Positions 21,548 to 30,035 of a DNA stretch of 64,000 nt are shown here, one piece after another. Where the stretch lies: the NCBI GenBank assembly GCA_944470555.2, contig OX104127.1, forward strand, positions 156,897,276 through 156,961,275, given 5' to 3'. Under the pieces are notes generated by a model, which saw only the letters and a list, made by a program, of their open reading frames with translations, did not search any database and had not been told where the DNA came from. The position numbers were made by a program, and so were the translations under genes. The DNA is from Heterobilharzia americana (taxonomy: Eukaryota; Platyhelminthes; Trematoda; Strigeidida; Schistosomatidae). Every line of letters begins with the position of its first letter. Position 1 is the stretch's first letter.

Positions 21548-24500
21548 CCACCAATGGCTAATCGGTCAATAAAACGTCATCCAAAATTGTTGATATGATT
21601 ACAGTGAATAAACAGAAATAACTGAGGCAAAATCAGAGATTGGATGTATCTCTTTGGAACACAAAGAGAAGGATTGTAGTGTTGGATTGCCAGAGCTTCT
21701 GATGTGTTTAGGTGGCGAATACACACTGGCTTCGAAATATCTGACTTCGCTTTATGAATGACTTTGAAAGAAGACTCTTGTGGAGCACAGTGACCAGAGA
21801 TAACCAACTACCCAAGAATTGAGCTGTCGACAGCCTCACAATGTCCTGTAGACAGCCATACAAGATAGTGTTCTGAGATGCGTCTAAATAGGAAACGGTT
21901 TGTGCGGTTTATGTAATCAGCTTCACAAAAGCAGGTGAATTGGTTAACACACACGGAAGTGGTCAAAAGCTGTAGTTTTATCCCTTACAAGAGCTCTACT
22001 TAATGAGAACGTATTTGTTTGTTACGTAATTATATTTGTCAAGTTTCTTAGTTTCTTCGATTTTGGGTTGGTTTTCTACACCAGAATACCGTCAAACGAG
22101 TTTTACCAACCTTTAACTCACTCTTTTCACGTATATGTGCTTACCGTTTCCTACTGACTGGTATCTGTTTACTAAGTTATGGTTTTATGATTTCCTTCCT
22201 ATAGATTAGTAAATGAAATATTCATATACGTATATCTATACAAAAGGCGTAATCGAATTTCATACTACTGCTGACAACGAAAGAATAGGTGATTCTTATC
22301 AAGGAATGTTTTCTTTCACTTTTATCGTGTCGTCCTACTTAAGACTTGTCAGCTGGATATACCTAGACCCAAGTGAGTGATGTTGTTCACACTGAGACTC
22401 GAACCTCCTACCCATTGCTTCAAACGCTAAGGCGTTATCCACTATGCCACGAGAAACGATGGCCACTTTTTCTACAACATTTAGTAGTTATTTCTGTTTA
22501 TTGACAAACTTCTTATTCTCCGTTGTTTTATTGGATCGAATTGTTCGACCTCTATTGGCATATAAGCTCCTATGCGGGTGTCTCGATATTGCCTGAATGC
22601 TAATGATGGTAATTTGTTTGGTTGTGCCTAGCTACCCATTGTATAAAAAACGGCTATGGTGCCTCCGTGGCATAGTGGATAACGCCTTGGCGATGGGTAT
22701 GAGGTTCGAGTCTCAGTGGGAACAACATCACTCACTGAGGTGCAGGTACGTCCAGCTGACGAGTCGCAAACAAGATGAAACGCGCGTCCTGGATTCTTCT
22801 GCTAGTCACAACCACACAAATTATCATCATTAACATTCAAACAGTATTGAGGCACACGCATAGGCGCTCATATGTCAATAGAGGTCGAACAATTCGATCC
22901 AATAAAACAGCTAAGAACTAGAAGTATATCAATAAGTAGTAATGACTATAGTACTCGTTTACTTCCTTGTAAATTAACTTTGAGCACATAAACGCAATCA
23001 GAATTAGAAATGATCAGTGTATGTAATCTCTTATTAGGAACAGCATCACTTACTGGGAGGCAGGTGCATCCAGCTGACGAGCCTCAAAAACGACGAAACA
23101 TGCTACCTGGATTCCACAACCTCAATTACGACAATCTTGTCAGTCAGTATGCCTGTGTCTAGTAGTGATGTCAGTTGGAGGTTTGCATTGAGGCTATAGT
23201 AAATAATTCATTTACCAATCTTATGCATATTTTCACCTAGTCTACCAACCAATAAGAAAGATGATGAATGACAGAAAGGTCAGAGGTCAAGCAGAGGGAC
23301 AGCCAACAGGAAAATCTATACAGTCAATGACACAACAATCAAAGGAAACAGCTAATCACAGACCACCTTGTCAAGGCAAGCTACTAAATCACTCACGTAG
23401 AAATATTGACAGCTCACTTCATACTGAAGTTAGTGCTGATGATGTCGTCTAGGAGAAAGTCGATGAAAGCTTCACGATTAAACAACCCAGCTCAGAGTAC
23501 ACAATACAACCAAGACCATCCACCTGAGCTACAAATATTCTGCATTATTTCGAAATTATAAATAACCTTGTTTTATAGAGATAACCACTAACAAAACGTT
23601 AAGCAACTCAACTGACAGCAAAAACCACATTAATTCCTTCCCTACCAATCCGTATGGATATGTAACTAATCTGCTTAGCAGAAGGAAATCTTATCCACTG
23701 GACAGAAATTTTGTCTTCTACGTATCTAGCTTTCAGATTTGGCAATCTACGCAAAGTTTGAAAATATGTTCAACTAACTTAAGCCTCTTGTTTTGAATTC
23801 AGATGATAATAGTGGATAGAGCTCATCAGTTCTCCAAAGGTCATTTGAGATAGAAAAAGCATTTTAATGCTCAAACACTCCAGAGCTTTGAAGGAACTAC
23901 GACTAAATTCAGATATTACCATGCTCAGATCTGATAAAGATTTCGGAAGTCGTGATCACGAACAGAAGCGATTGTTTATGTAAAATGTTCTCTATTCTTG
24001 ATGATCATAATAAAATCTGTCGTACTGATTCTACAGAACATGTCCAAGTATTACAGGGTACAGTGTTACCTATTCTAATAAAACTCCTTAGTTTAAACAA
24101 TATCACTATGAATAAAATCGACACAATAAAGCCAAAAGTATTCAAATTCCTACATCTGTATAGCCTAACCAAAATACATAAACCGAATTTTCCTTTTCTC
24201 CTTATTTTGACAATGCATAGATCACCAATACATAAACTCTCTCAGTGGAGGGTACAATTATTAATCTCAATCAGAAGACAAACCTGTTAGTATATCTTAA
24301 AAGATACATTTGATTTAGTTGACTATCTTGACGGTATTAGTCTGTGTAATAAAACTATGTTTATTGTCCCCCGGTCAAAACAATTGACATCTCCACCAGA
24401 GGCTTGTTTGTACCCCTTTTAGCATATATTTATATATCAAATGTTGAAACACTATCTGAGGTCTTAATTGAAAATTTTTCATTAAATAAAAGTTACATAT

Positions 24501-26220
24501 GAATGATATCTTAATCATAAACAATGATCCACATGGTGCTACTTCCCTTTTGAATCAAATGAACGTAGTACAGACTGGTATTATCTCTAACAAGTGTACA
24601 AGAGAATAATAACTGCCTATCTTTCCTAGACGTATTGATCAATCGACAGTAAGATGGGTCAATAAAATGATCCATTCACAGAAAGCCTACTTGAACTGGG
24701 CAATATTTGAACTATTACAGTTTCTGCTTATTCCAATACAAACAAGGCTTAGTTATTTTAATTGAATTCAACAATATACACAGTTGATACTTTGGAAGAT
24801 GAGACAAGATTACTGACGGACAACAAGTAGCCAACAAAGTTTACTAGTCCGTATAAAGTGGACAGAACATTTGGAAATACTGTCGACTCTGTGTCTTAGA
24901 AAGACGTTTCCATAAAACTACCATACATTGCCTATGCAAATAGCTTGATAGTCAGAAACAGAATTAATGCTACCATTGTGAATGTATTTTAAAGTTTGTT
25001 GTGGCATTAGTGATCAAAAACAATTTGTCATCACATAAAACCTTCCTTGGTAAAATGTGGCCATTTTACTCATCTTCATTCTTATTTCAACCTTCAATAA
25101 ATGACAAGTATGTGTGTGACCGAATTGTTCGAAATGATTTGCGGGAATACATTACACCATTCAAACAAATTACAACTTCTTATTGCCTTATAAGAAATAA
25201 TTACATTATTCACTTGAGTCCTACGTTTAGCTAATTTTCTCTGTTATCTGCACACTTATATCTTTCTGCAATACAGGATACATCTGAACATGGCCTTATA
25301 CACAATCGATTAGAGTACGGTAAGATGAAATGCTATATGAATTGGTTGTTGTTGTCAAGTCCTTAGTACTAACCGAATTCTATTTGTGATTTTGTAATGT
25401 GGTCACCAATCTAGGAGGCTCATCATAGCGGTGAACTTTGATGTATATCTCCTCCTTGTCCATATTTGTCACCAAAGTGTATCTGTAACGTCGAAGGAGC
25501 TGATGTTTCCATTGAGATTCGATAGAATTTGATTGATCAAGTCATGAATTTGAATACAGGGAACATGGTTTATGCTTTCAAGGCAATGCTTATAAACACA
25601 GTGAAACCTGTCTAAACAAATCCAGTACTTGTGTTCAACAGAAGTTTGTACATATCCTCTTCTCTCTTCTACTCATTCATATAGACCAACCCATTGTAAG
25701 CGAAATATAACAATTGCATTTCTCTATGTGAAACTTGTTTTACTCTCTCTTATTATTGTATTTGTGAGTCAATGGATTAATGTTTCACGGAGCATTGTTT
25801 CACAATTTCCTCTCCCTCGATTTGGCGTCATAGGTGATGCGTACTCTGTTCGGGTCCCCATGGGAACACCATCCATTTCTGAGGAGCAGGAACATCTAGC
25901 TGACAAGGCCCAAAGGGAAAGAAGCGCGATAGCCACCAAGTAGGCCCTCTTTCTCTCTCCTTGTATGTGTCTGTGTTTAAACACTTATGGCGCATTAATG
26001 GATAATTATCAAACCTTTTGCTAAGAAGAATTTTGGTGATTTCATAAAAAGGCAGCACCTAACAAAATGCTTCAATCATGAAAATACTATTAACAGTTAT
26101 CTATAAGAATACTACAATTCAACTTACTGCCCTTCTATGAATATTTTGATATCTCAGATCAAATTTTTTCTGAAGAGGTTTATTTTGACAAGGTTTAACA
26201 GAATAATGCAAGCTATGCAT
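19112..26220 (-). CDS. CFAP97D1: CFAP97-domain protein, CFAP97D1-like (4 coding exons)
   Basis: Exons at 26,220-26,128, 19,715-19,635, 19,509-19,394 and 19,301-19,112 (stop TAA 19,114-19,112) join in phase to ~159 residues, close to the usual length of small CFAP97-domain proteins. Donors are GCA|GTAAGT, CGA|GTAAGT and AAAG|GTTAGA; acceptors are CATTCAG, AAAATAG and AAATCTAG. The protein has KKFDLRYQNIHRR (residues 18-30), KPIVDTTAP (35-43), KKHRIEKENLCRIEEENNRL (55-74), then NHYIAKSLNARQRLKEVKRI (from ~90) and KLEEDWLNTLTYMSNIS near the end. This order, including P.VDT, IE.EN, SLN...R..E..RIT and a late E.DW, is that of CFAP97D1, which maintains the sperm axoneme in mammals. The start M at 26,220 is the only ATG that fits the family N-terminus. 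Intron 1 is ~6.4 kb and full of repeats. Confidence 0.8.
19394..19509 (-). CDS. CFAP97D1: CFAP97D1-like gene, coding exon 3
   Basis: 116 bp reading IEKENLCRIEEENNRLLKRM and on to NHYIAK. It leaves two bases for a split serine codon completed by exon 4. This is a coiled-coil-prone segment. Confidence 0.8.
19635..19715 (-). CDS. CFAP97D1: CFAP97D1-like gene, coding exon 2
   Basis: 27 codons, from LFEMKPIVDTTAP to NSKKHR, between a TTCAG acceptor and a GTAAGT donor, phase 0 at both ends. It carries the family's P.VDT signature. Confidence 0.8.
20200..20235. repeat. (TA)n microsatellite
   Basis: About 18 uninterrupted TA units inside intron 1 of the CFAP97D1-like gene. Confidence 0.95.
20565..21035. 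repeat. Inverted pair of family-3-like SINEs, decayed
   Basis: The minus-strand copy (20,565-20,700) has a head-like CCCAGTGGACGAATGGTTGA and a ribozyme remnant (GTACTGCTGTGGAGTA then GAGACA). The plus-strand copy (20,835-21,035) has CCAGTGGCTGAATGGTTAAC, GTACTGGTAAGGAGTCC, GGAGGAAACAG and the family tail. Neither ribozyme core is complete. They are separated by ~130 bp. Confidence 0.55.
21468..21546. repeat. (AT)n microsatellite, interrupted
   Basis: About 79 bp of AT repeats with a single phase slip (TAATAT) near 21,509. Self-complementary, so it can form a cruciform or hairpin. Confidence 0.95.
21547..22325. other. Intronic sequence, nothing recognised
   Basis: Inside intron 1 of the CFAP97D1-like gene. 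No repeat or coding motif was recognised. Confidence 0.3.
22330..22615 (-). repeat. Sm-alpha-type SINE with head, decayed hammerhead
   Basis: On the minus strand: tail (22,610-22,490), tRNA-like head (GTGGCATAGTGGATAACGCC near 22,450, B box GGTTCGAGTCTC near 22,405), then a ribozyme with box 1 CTGACAA and GACA for GAAA. Core mutations should abolish cleavage. It is the left member of an inverted pair with 22,650-22,925. Confidence 0.75.
22650..22925 (+). repeat. Sm-alpha-type SINE with head and core-intact hammerhead
   Basis: The tRNA-like head has TGGCATAGTGGATAACGCC (22,668-22,686) and a B box GGTTCGAGTCTC (22,703-22,714), likely pol III promoter elements. The hammerhead follows at 22,750-22,794, then the family tail GTCAATAGAGGTCGAACAAT and TCCAATAAAAC. 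It lies head to head with the copy at 22,330-22,615, in intron 1 of the CFAP97D1-like gene. Confidence 0.8.
22750..22794 (+). ncRNA. Hammerhead ribozyme, Sm-alpha type, core intact
   Basis: Box 1 CTGACGA (22,756-22,762), box 2 GAAA (22,777-22,780) and cleavage triplet GTC (22,786-22,788) are all present. Stem I pairs GTCCAG with CTGGAT (one G-T wobble at the outer end). Stem II is weak: G-T wobble, T-A and C-G, then a G-A mismatch, where the Sm-alpha consensus has four Watson-Crick pairs. Stem III is minimal. Catalysis is possible but probably slow. Confidence 0.75.
23035..23125 (+). repeat. Sm-alpha hammerhead fragment, cleavage site lost
   Basis: CATCCAGCTGACGAG...GACGAAACATGCTACCTGG: both core boxes survive, but the GTC triplet reads TAC, so cleavage is not expected. 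Flanking family sequence (GGAACAGCATCACTTACTGG) precedes it; the head is absent. Confidence 0.65.
23950..25260 (+). mobile_element. Penelope-like element, strongly decayed
   Basis: Recognisable pieces in order: FKFLHLYSLTKIHKPNFPF (24,140; PLE 'LPKIHKP' zone), FDLVDYLDGI (24,312; broken fingers zone), MNDILIINNDPHGATSLLNQ (24,499; RT catalytic region with the YVDD tyrosine and first aspartate region altered), SFLDVLINR (24,625), and a GIY-YIG-position piece near 24,980-25,060 without the YIG. Frame breaks are many. The order fits only a PLE, but the copy is old. It lies in intron 1 of the CFAP97D1-like gene. Confidence 0.6.
25325..25560 (-). repeat. Family-2 SINE remnant
   Basis: Holds, on the plus strand, the body motif ACCGAATTCTATTTGTGATT, GTGGTCACCAATCTAG, and the minus-strand head piece ATCGAATCTCAATGG. 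No ribozyme core remains. Confidence 0.4.
25830..25935 (+). repeat. Sm-alpha hammerhead fragment, decayed
   Basis: CATCTAGCTGACAAGGCCCAAAGGGAAAGAA aligns with the Sm-alpha ribozyme, with box 1 CTGACAA. Head remnant TCGGGTCCCCATGGGAACACC upstream. Not expected to cleave. Confidence 0.5.
26128..26220 (-). CDS. CFAP97D1: CFAP97D1-like gene, coding exon 1
   Basis: Starts MHSLHYSVKPCQNKPLQKK and ends HRRA before a consensus GTAAGT donor at 26,127. It is 31 codons, phase 0. The open frame continues upstream without a stop for ~35 codons, but those residues look like untranslated leader. Confidence 0.75.
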
Positions 26221-26639
26221 ATTTGAATTATATTCAAATGTATTGTTGTTGGAGAGGACAACAAAGAAGAGCAGAAGGGAGAAAAAGGTGAGCTGTAATG
26301 ATATACTCAGATTGCAACAAATCACCTTTTTGGGATCCTTAATTCACACGTGATCTAAAAGATAAAAAATAACTCCTAATAACAAGTACTTCTCAAGGTT
26401 TATGTTACATCTTTATCAGGAGATATAATGAACACTTTGACGATACTTGTTATATCAACCAAAAACTTGAAAATGTGAATCTCAGAGAAGTGTCGTTGAT
26501 CATAATATTTTATTTATTACCTTTAAAGTCTTTTTACTTATAATCTAATTGTTAAGATTGTTGCATAGATCGGTTCAAGAGCTTTCAATTAACCCTTCAC
26601 TCACTTCTGTATGACTTGTATTTCGGAAAAAAATTGAAT

Positions 26640-27070
26640 GAGACTCCTCAGCGGTGCGCACCCACAACCCCACCAGGGATCGAACCCGCGGCCTTCAAAA
26701 TTCAATTGAACTAGTGCTCATTGGTGACTAGCTTCGAGAGGTATTCCCGAAGTTCCAGTGAAAAGTCATGACCGGTGGGGGCAAAGCCAGATGGTCATGA
26801 GGACAGTTACTCAACGATGATATTGGGTGGCGGTCGCGTTATGTCGTGAACTGACAGAAGTTAGAAATATAGGCCATTGGATTCCGCCGAACCAGTGGCT
26901 CAATGGTAACATGCTGGCCACGGAACCTGAAGGTGGCTGGTTCGATCCTTGGTAGAGTCGTGGGTGCGCACTGCTGAGGAGTCCCATACTATGACGGAAC
27001 AGCTTTCCAGTGCTCCCATATTTCCTTTATTCCTCTAACTGATATCAGTCTACAATGAATAACAACTTGA
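26640..27070. repeat. Inverted pair of family-3 hammerhead SINEs
   Basis: The minus-strand member (26,640-26,710) keeps the head end (GGGTTCGATCCCTGG) and the first strand of the ribozyme up to CTGAGGAGTC, where it is cut. The plus-strand member (26,875-27,070) has the full head (CCAGTGGCTCAATGGTAACA, B box GGTTCGATCCTTGG) and ribozyme: CTGAGGAG, GGAA in place of GAAA, and TTC at the cleavage site. The A-to-G change in GAAA should block cleavage. Body and AT-rich tail follow. Confidence 0.7.
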
Positions 27071-27099
27071 AATTACTATTTATTTATTTATTAGTGTAC

Positions 27100-27195
27100 T
27101 TGTTATTCTCCGTTGTTTTATTGGATCGAATTGTTCCACCTCTATTGGCGTATGGGCTCCTGTGCGGGTGCCTCAATATTGCCTGGATGGTAATT
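27100..27195 (-). repeat. Sm-alpha tail fragment
   Basis: On the plus strand it reads TTCTCCGTTGTTTTATTGGA, ATTGTTCCACCTCTATTGGC and GGGCTCCTGTGCGGGTGCCT, the reverse complement of the Sm-alpha tail, with neither head nor ribozyme. Confidence 0.65.
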
Positions 27196-27239
27196 ATGAT
27201 AAACTTATGATGAGTTGTGATCAAGTAATTTTATACTAG

Positions 27240-27345
27240 GTGATGATTGAAGGTGAGGTGAAAGCCTGGACCACAGCCGTATTCGAACCAGCGACGGCGG
27301 TTAAGACTGTCATCTCACCTTCAATCATCACCCAATATAAATACT
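27240..27345 (-). repeat. Fourth-family tRNA-derived SINE
   Basis: Minus-strand counterpart of 4,310-4,425: GGTTCGAATACGGC (B box) followed by TTTCACCTCACCTTCAATCA. The plus side of this copy also contains a second CATCTCACCTTCAATCATCA, giving a short internal inverted repeat. Confidence 0.5.
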
Positions 27346-28169
27346 AGTTTGCCAAACTATGGCTGTCTCAGATAGTCAGATGATAAAGTAATTTTAGTCA
27401 TATATACAGACGAATCCAAACTTCTGAAATATACGGACAATACGCACCTGACTTCGCACTCCGGTGTTGATGGTTGGGAGGGTATAGTTACGCGTGAACT
27501 GAACATAAGAATCTGAGCCGGTATATTCGAGACCAATCACGTCCAAGGTCAGCGTTAGTAATGAATCATATGTTCAGGTCAATCACAACCACATATGGTT
27601 ATAACAAGTTAGCGATAGGATTAAGCCAAGAATATGACAATATCATCCTACATCTGGAGATAATGAAATATTGACAGATACGTTACAACCTTTGACTACG
27701 ATTTTCTGTCTGTAGTTTCTTCAATGCTTATTTTAAGGAAAGTAAGAGTATAAAAATATGAAGACGAAATATCCACAATTTAACTTAGTAGTAGAACCGG
27801 ACAAAATGAACATATTGTTGTAATCCGTCTTCATAATCGTAATACTTAATGCCTCATGAGACTGACTATCCAAAACCTCCTAATGAACATTTACTTACTA
27901 TGCCTTGTTCTCTCATCTTTTCTACTACTCAGATACTGACTACAATTATTAAAAATTTATAAGGAGAATACTTCTTTGAATCTATAATTTGTCCCATAGT
28001 AATTTATAGAAATTCTATTTTAAATTTGTTGATTTGATGTATGCTACCTGATAATGTTTCGAGCATATATTATCACTGCTCACAATCATATCAATGCAAT
28101 CACACTACTTTCTATAGTTACGTCATCTCATATACTGGTAGGAATATCTCCTATGCATCCCTGGTATAG

Positions 28170-28515
28170 ATGTTGCGTCATTACTACTACATGTGTTGGG
28201 TGTTGGTTCATTCGATGAGTAAAGATTCAGTAATCAATCTCTTTATATCTCCACCTAATTATAGTGCACTTAAGTACAGTGGTTGTATCCCACCCTATTG
28301 TGTGGTTGTGTTTAATTCATGGATTGTAATAGCCAAGTTACTTTCTAGATTATTGATTTTATTCGGGTCTGTCATTCTATATTTAGATAAATTTCTATGT
28401 TCCACTATTCTAACTGACCCCGATCGGCTAGTTTCACCTATGTACTTTACCTGACTCATAGTCATTACATGGAATTTGATAGATTAGTTATTATAGCCTG
28501 TAATGCCCCATTGTT
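28170..28515 (-). mobile_element. PLE 3' fragment with GIY-YIG motif
   Basis: On the minus strand LIYQIPCNDYE (near 28,480) and, after a one-base shift, VKYIGETSRSGSVRIVEHRN form a GIY-YIG start with the tyrosines and glycine kept. It continues to NLAITIHEL and a stop near 28,300. The 3' region (CACAATAGGGTGGGATACAA) matches 4,490 and identifies the same subfamily. The RT is missing. A Sm-alpha tail fragment follows at 28,515-28,640. Confidence 0.7.
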
Positions 28516-28640
28516 TATTGGATCAAAGTGACTGGCTACCATTAGAATATGAGGTTTTGTACGGAGACCTCAATATTGCCATTATTCTCAATCTTGATAT
28601 TAAGAAGAGATAGTGGATAGCATTCGAATCATCTCAGTCC

Positions 28641-29344
28641 AATCAATGACGGAAAATTACAAGGTATAATATCTAAACTATATTATACCCATTGTACAAG
28701 GAATGGTTTTCTTGACTCAGTGACCCAGACTGTAACATTCTGTCTTATGAAGCGACTGGTTCTGTATTCCACTCTCTGTGAGGACAAAATCACTAGGGAA
28801 AAGAGAGGGGAAGGTATATCCAAGTAACGACTTCAATATATGACTAAATGTTCTTGGTGGATTTCACTACTAGCCAAATATTCATCCTTAATATTGAAAT
28901 ATATTTTCTAGTGGAGCAGTGAATGTAATGTATTCTGGAGTAAGAGAACTCATAGAGATATTGTTGAGTCAGTTACTTGTGATGAAATACTTTCATATTG
29001 GTCATCTTTAGGAATTCTAATATTCTTATTCAGCTGATGACGCCTGGTCATCTGAAATCTCTATAAAGTAGTATATTGTAAGTTTTCACTGAATTTTACG
29101 GTTATAATTCTTCGGCTATCTTATATTATTTGATAACTGCCGCAGAAAACTATTTATTTTCCCAGAATTGACTCCATACTCAGAAGATGATCAGAAAGAC
29201 AACCTAGAATACTTTTAAAAAATTTCCCTGTCGAAACGATGTACATTAGATGCACATAGACCGTCGTGTTGATCATAAAAGTATCAGGTTTAATTTTTTT
29301 TTTGAGGGAGTTGTGGTGTATTTGGAAATATTTCAAGTTGTTAT
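28641..29344. other. No feature recognised
   Basis: AT-rich interval with no recognisable coding or repeat motif. Confidence 0.3.
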
Positions 29345-29460
29345 TCATTGTAGACTTACATCAGTTGGAGGAACAAAGGAAACCTGAGAGCACTGGACAG
29401 CTGTTTCTTCCTAGTATGGGATTCCTCAGCAGTGCTTACCCCACAACCCCACCAGGGATC
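29345..29460 (-). repeat. Family-3 SINE, head-truncated, hammerhead core intact
   Basis: Minus-strand copy with body (TTTCCTTTGTTCCTCCAACT at 29,380-29,355), ribozyme (29,435-29,390) and part of the head, ending at CGATCCCTGGTGGGGTTG. It is the left member of an inverted pair with 29,460-30,035. Confidence 0.75.
29390..29435 (-). ncRNA. Hammerhead ribozyme, core intact (family 3)
   Basis: On the minus strand: GCACTG, CTGAGGA, ATCC-loop-GGAA, GAAAC, AGCT, GTC, CAGTGC. Stem I has six perfect pairs, box 1 and box 2 are intact and the triplet is GTC. The pair of stem II next to the core is A-A instead of G-C, leaving three pairs. Activity is plausible but reduced. Confidence 0.75.
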
Positions 29461-30035
29461 GTGAGCTAACAGAAGTTGGAAATATGGACTATTAGATTCC
29501 GACCCAGTGGCTGGCTCAATAGTAACGTGCTGGCCATGGAACGTGAGGGTCGCGGGTTAGATCACTGGCAGGGTCTTGGGTGCGCACTGCTAAGGAGTCC
29601 CATACTAGGACGAAACAGCTGTCCATTGCTCCCATGTTTCCTTTGTTCCTCCAACTGATGTCAGTCTACAATGAATTATTATTATATTATTATTAGTCCC
29701 TTGGGTTCTTAGTGGAACATAGAGCTTCAGTAGCACGTCTCCAGTGAACTCTGTTCTCTGAGATCTTTTGAACCTGGTTCCACGACAGCCCACTAGCTCT
29801 CATTTCCTCCCCTCACGATCTCCTTCATGTCAACCTCTGACGTCCAACTCGTCACTTCCCATGGGGGTTCCACTCGACGGCCTGACGCATGATATCCCCA
29901 GTCGGCCTTCTCAGTGTATGCCCAATCCATCTCCACTTCCTTCCAGTGCATATTTGTTCAGCGATAGGTTGTTGGTTGGTTCATTCCCAGAGCTCCTTGT
30001 TGCTTATAGTCTACAATGAATAACAACTTTAAATT
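29460..30035 (+). repeat. Family-3 SINE split by an RTE insertion
   Basis: Head (CCCAGTGGCTGGCTCAATAG, degenerate B box GGGTTAGATC), ribozyme with box 1 CTAAGGA (a conserved G lost) and body end at ~29,675. The last bases of the body resume at 30,008 (AGTCTACAATGAATAACAAC), so the SINE was interrupted by the element at 29,676-30,007. Confidence 0.75.
29676..30007 (-). mobile_element. Short 5'-truncated RTE insertion with target-site duplication
   Basis: About 330 bp of the SR2-like 3' end on the minus strand, from GTTGGTTGGTTCATTCCC to an (AAT)n-type tail at 29,676. It is flanked by the 13-bp repeat AGTCTACAATGAA at 29,663-29,675 and 30,008-30,020, the target-site duplication. The C-terminal code ([19 protein letters not shown] zone) is recognisable but broken. 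Confidence 0.85.

Noticed and set aside
25629..25943. Plus-strand open stretch of 104 codons
   Set aside because: Its C-terminal half is a decayed Sm-alpha fragment and the N-terminal half has no motif or splice context.
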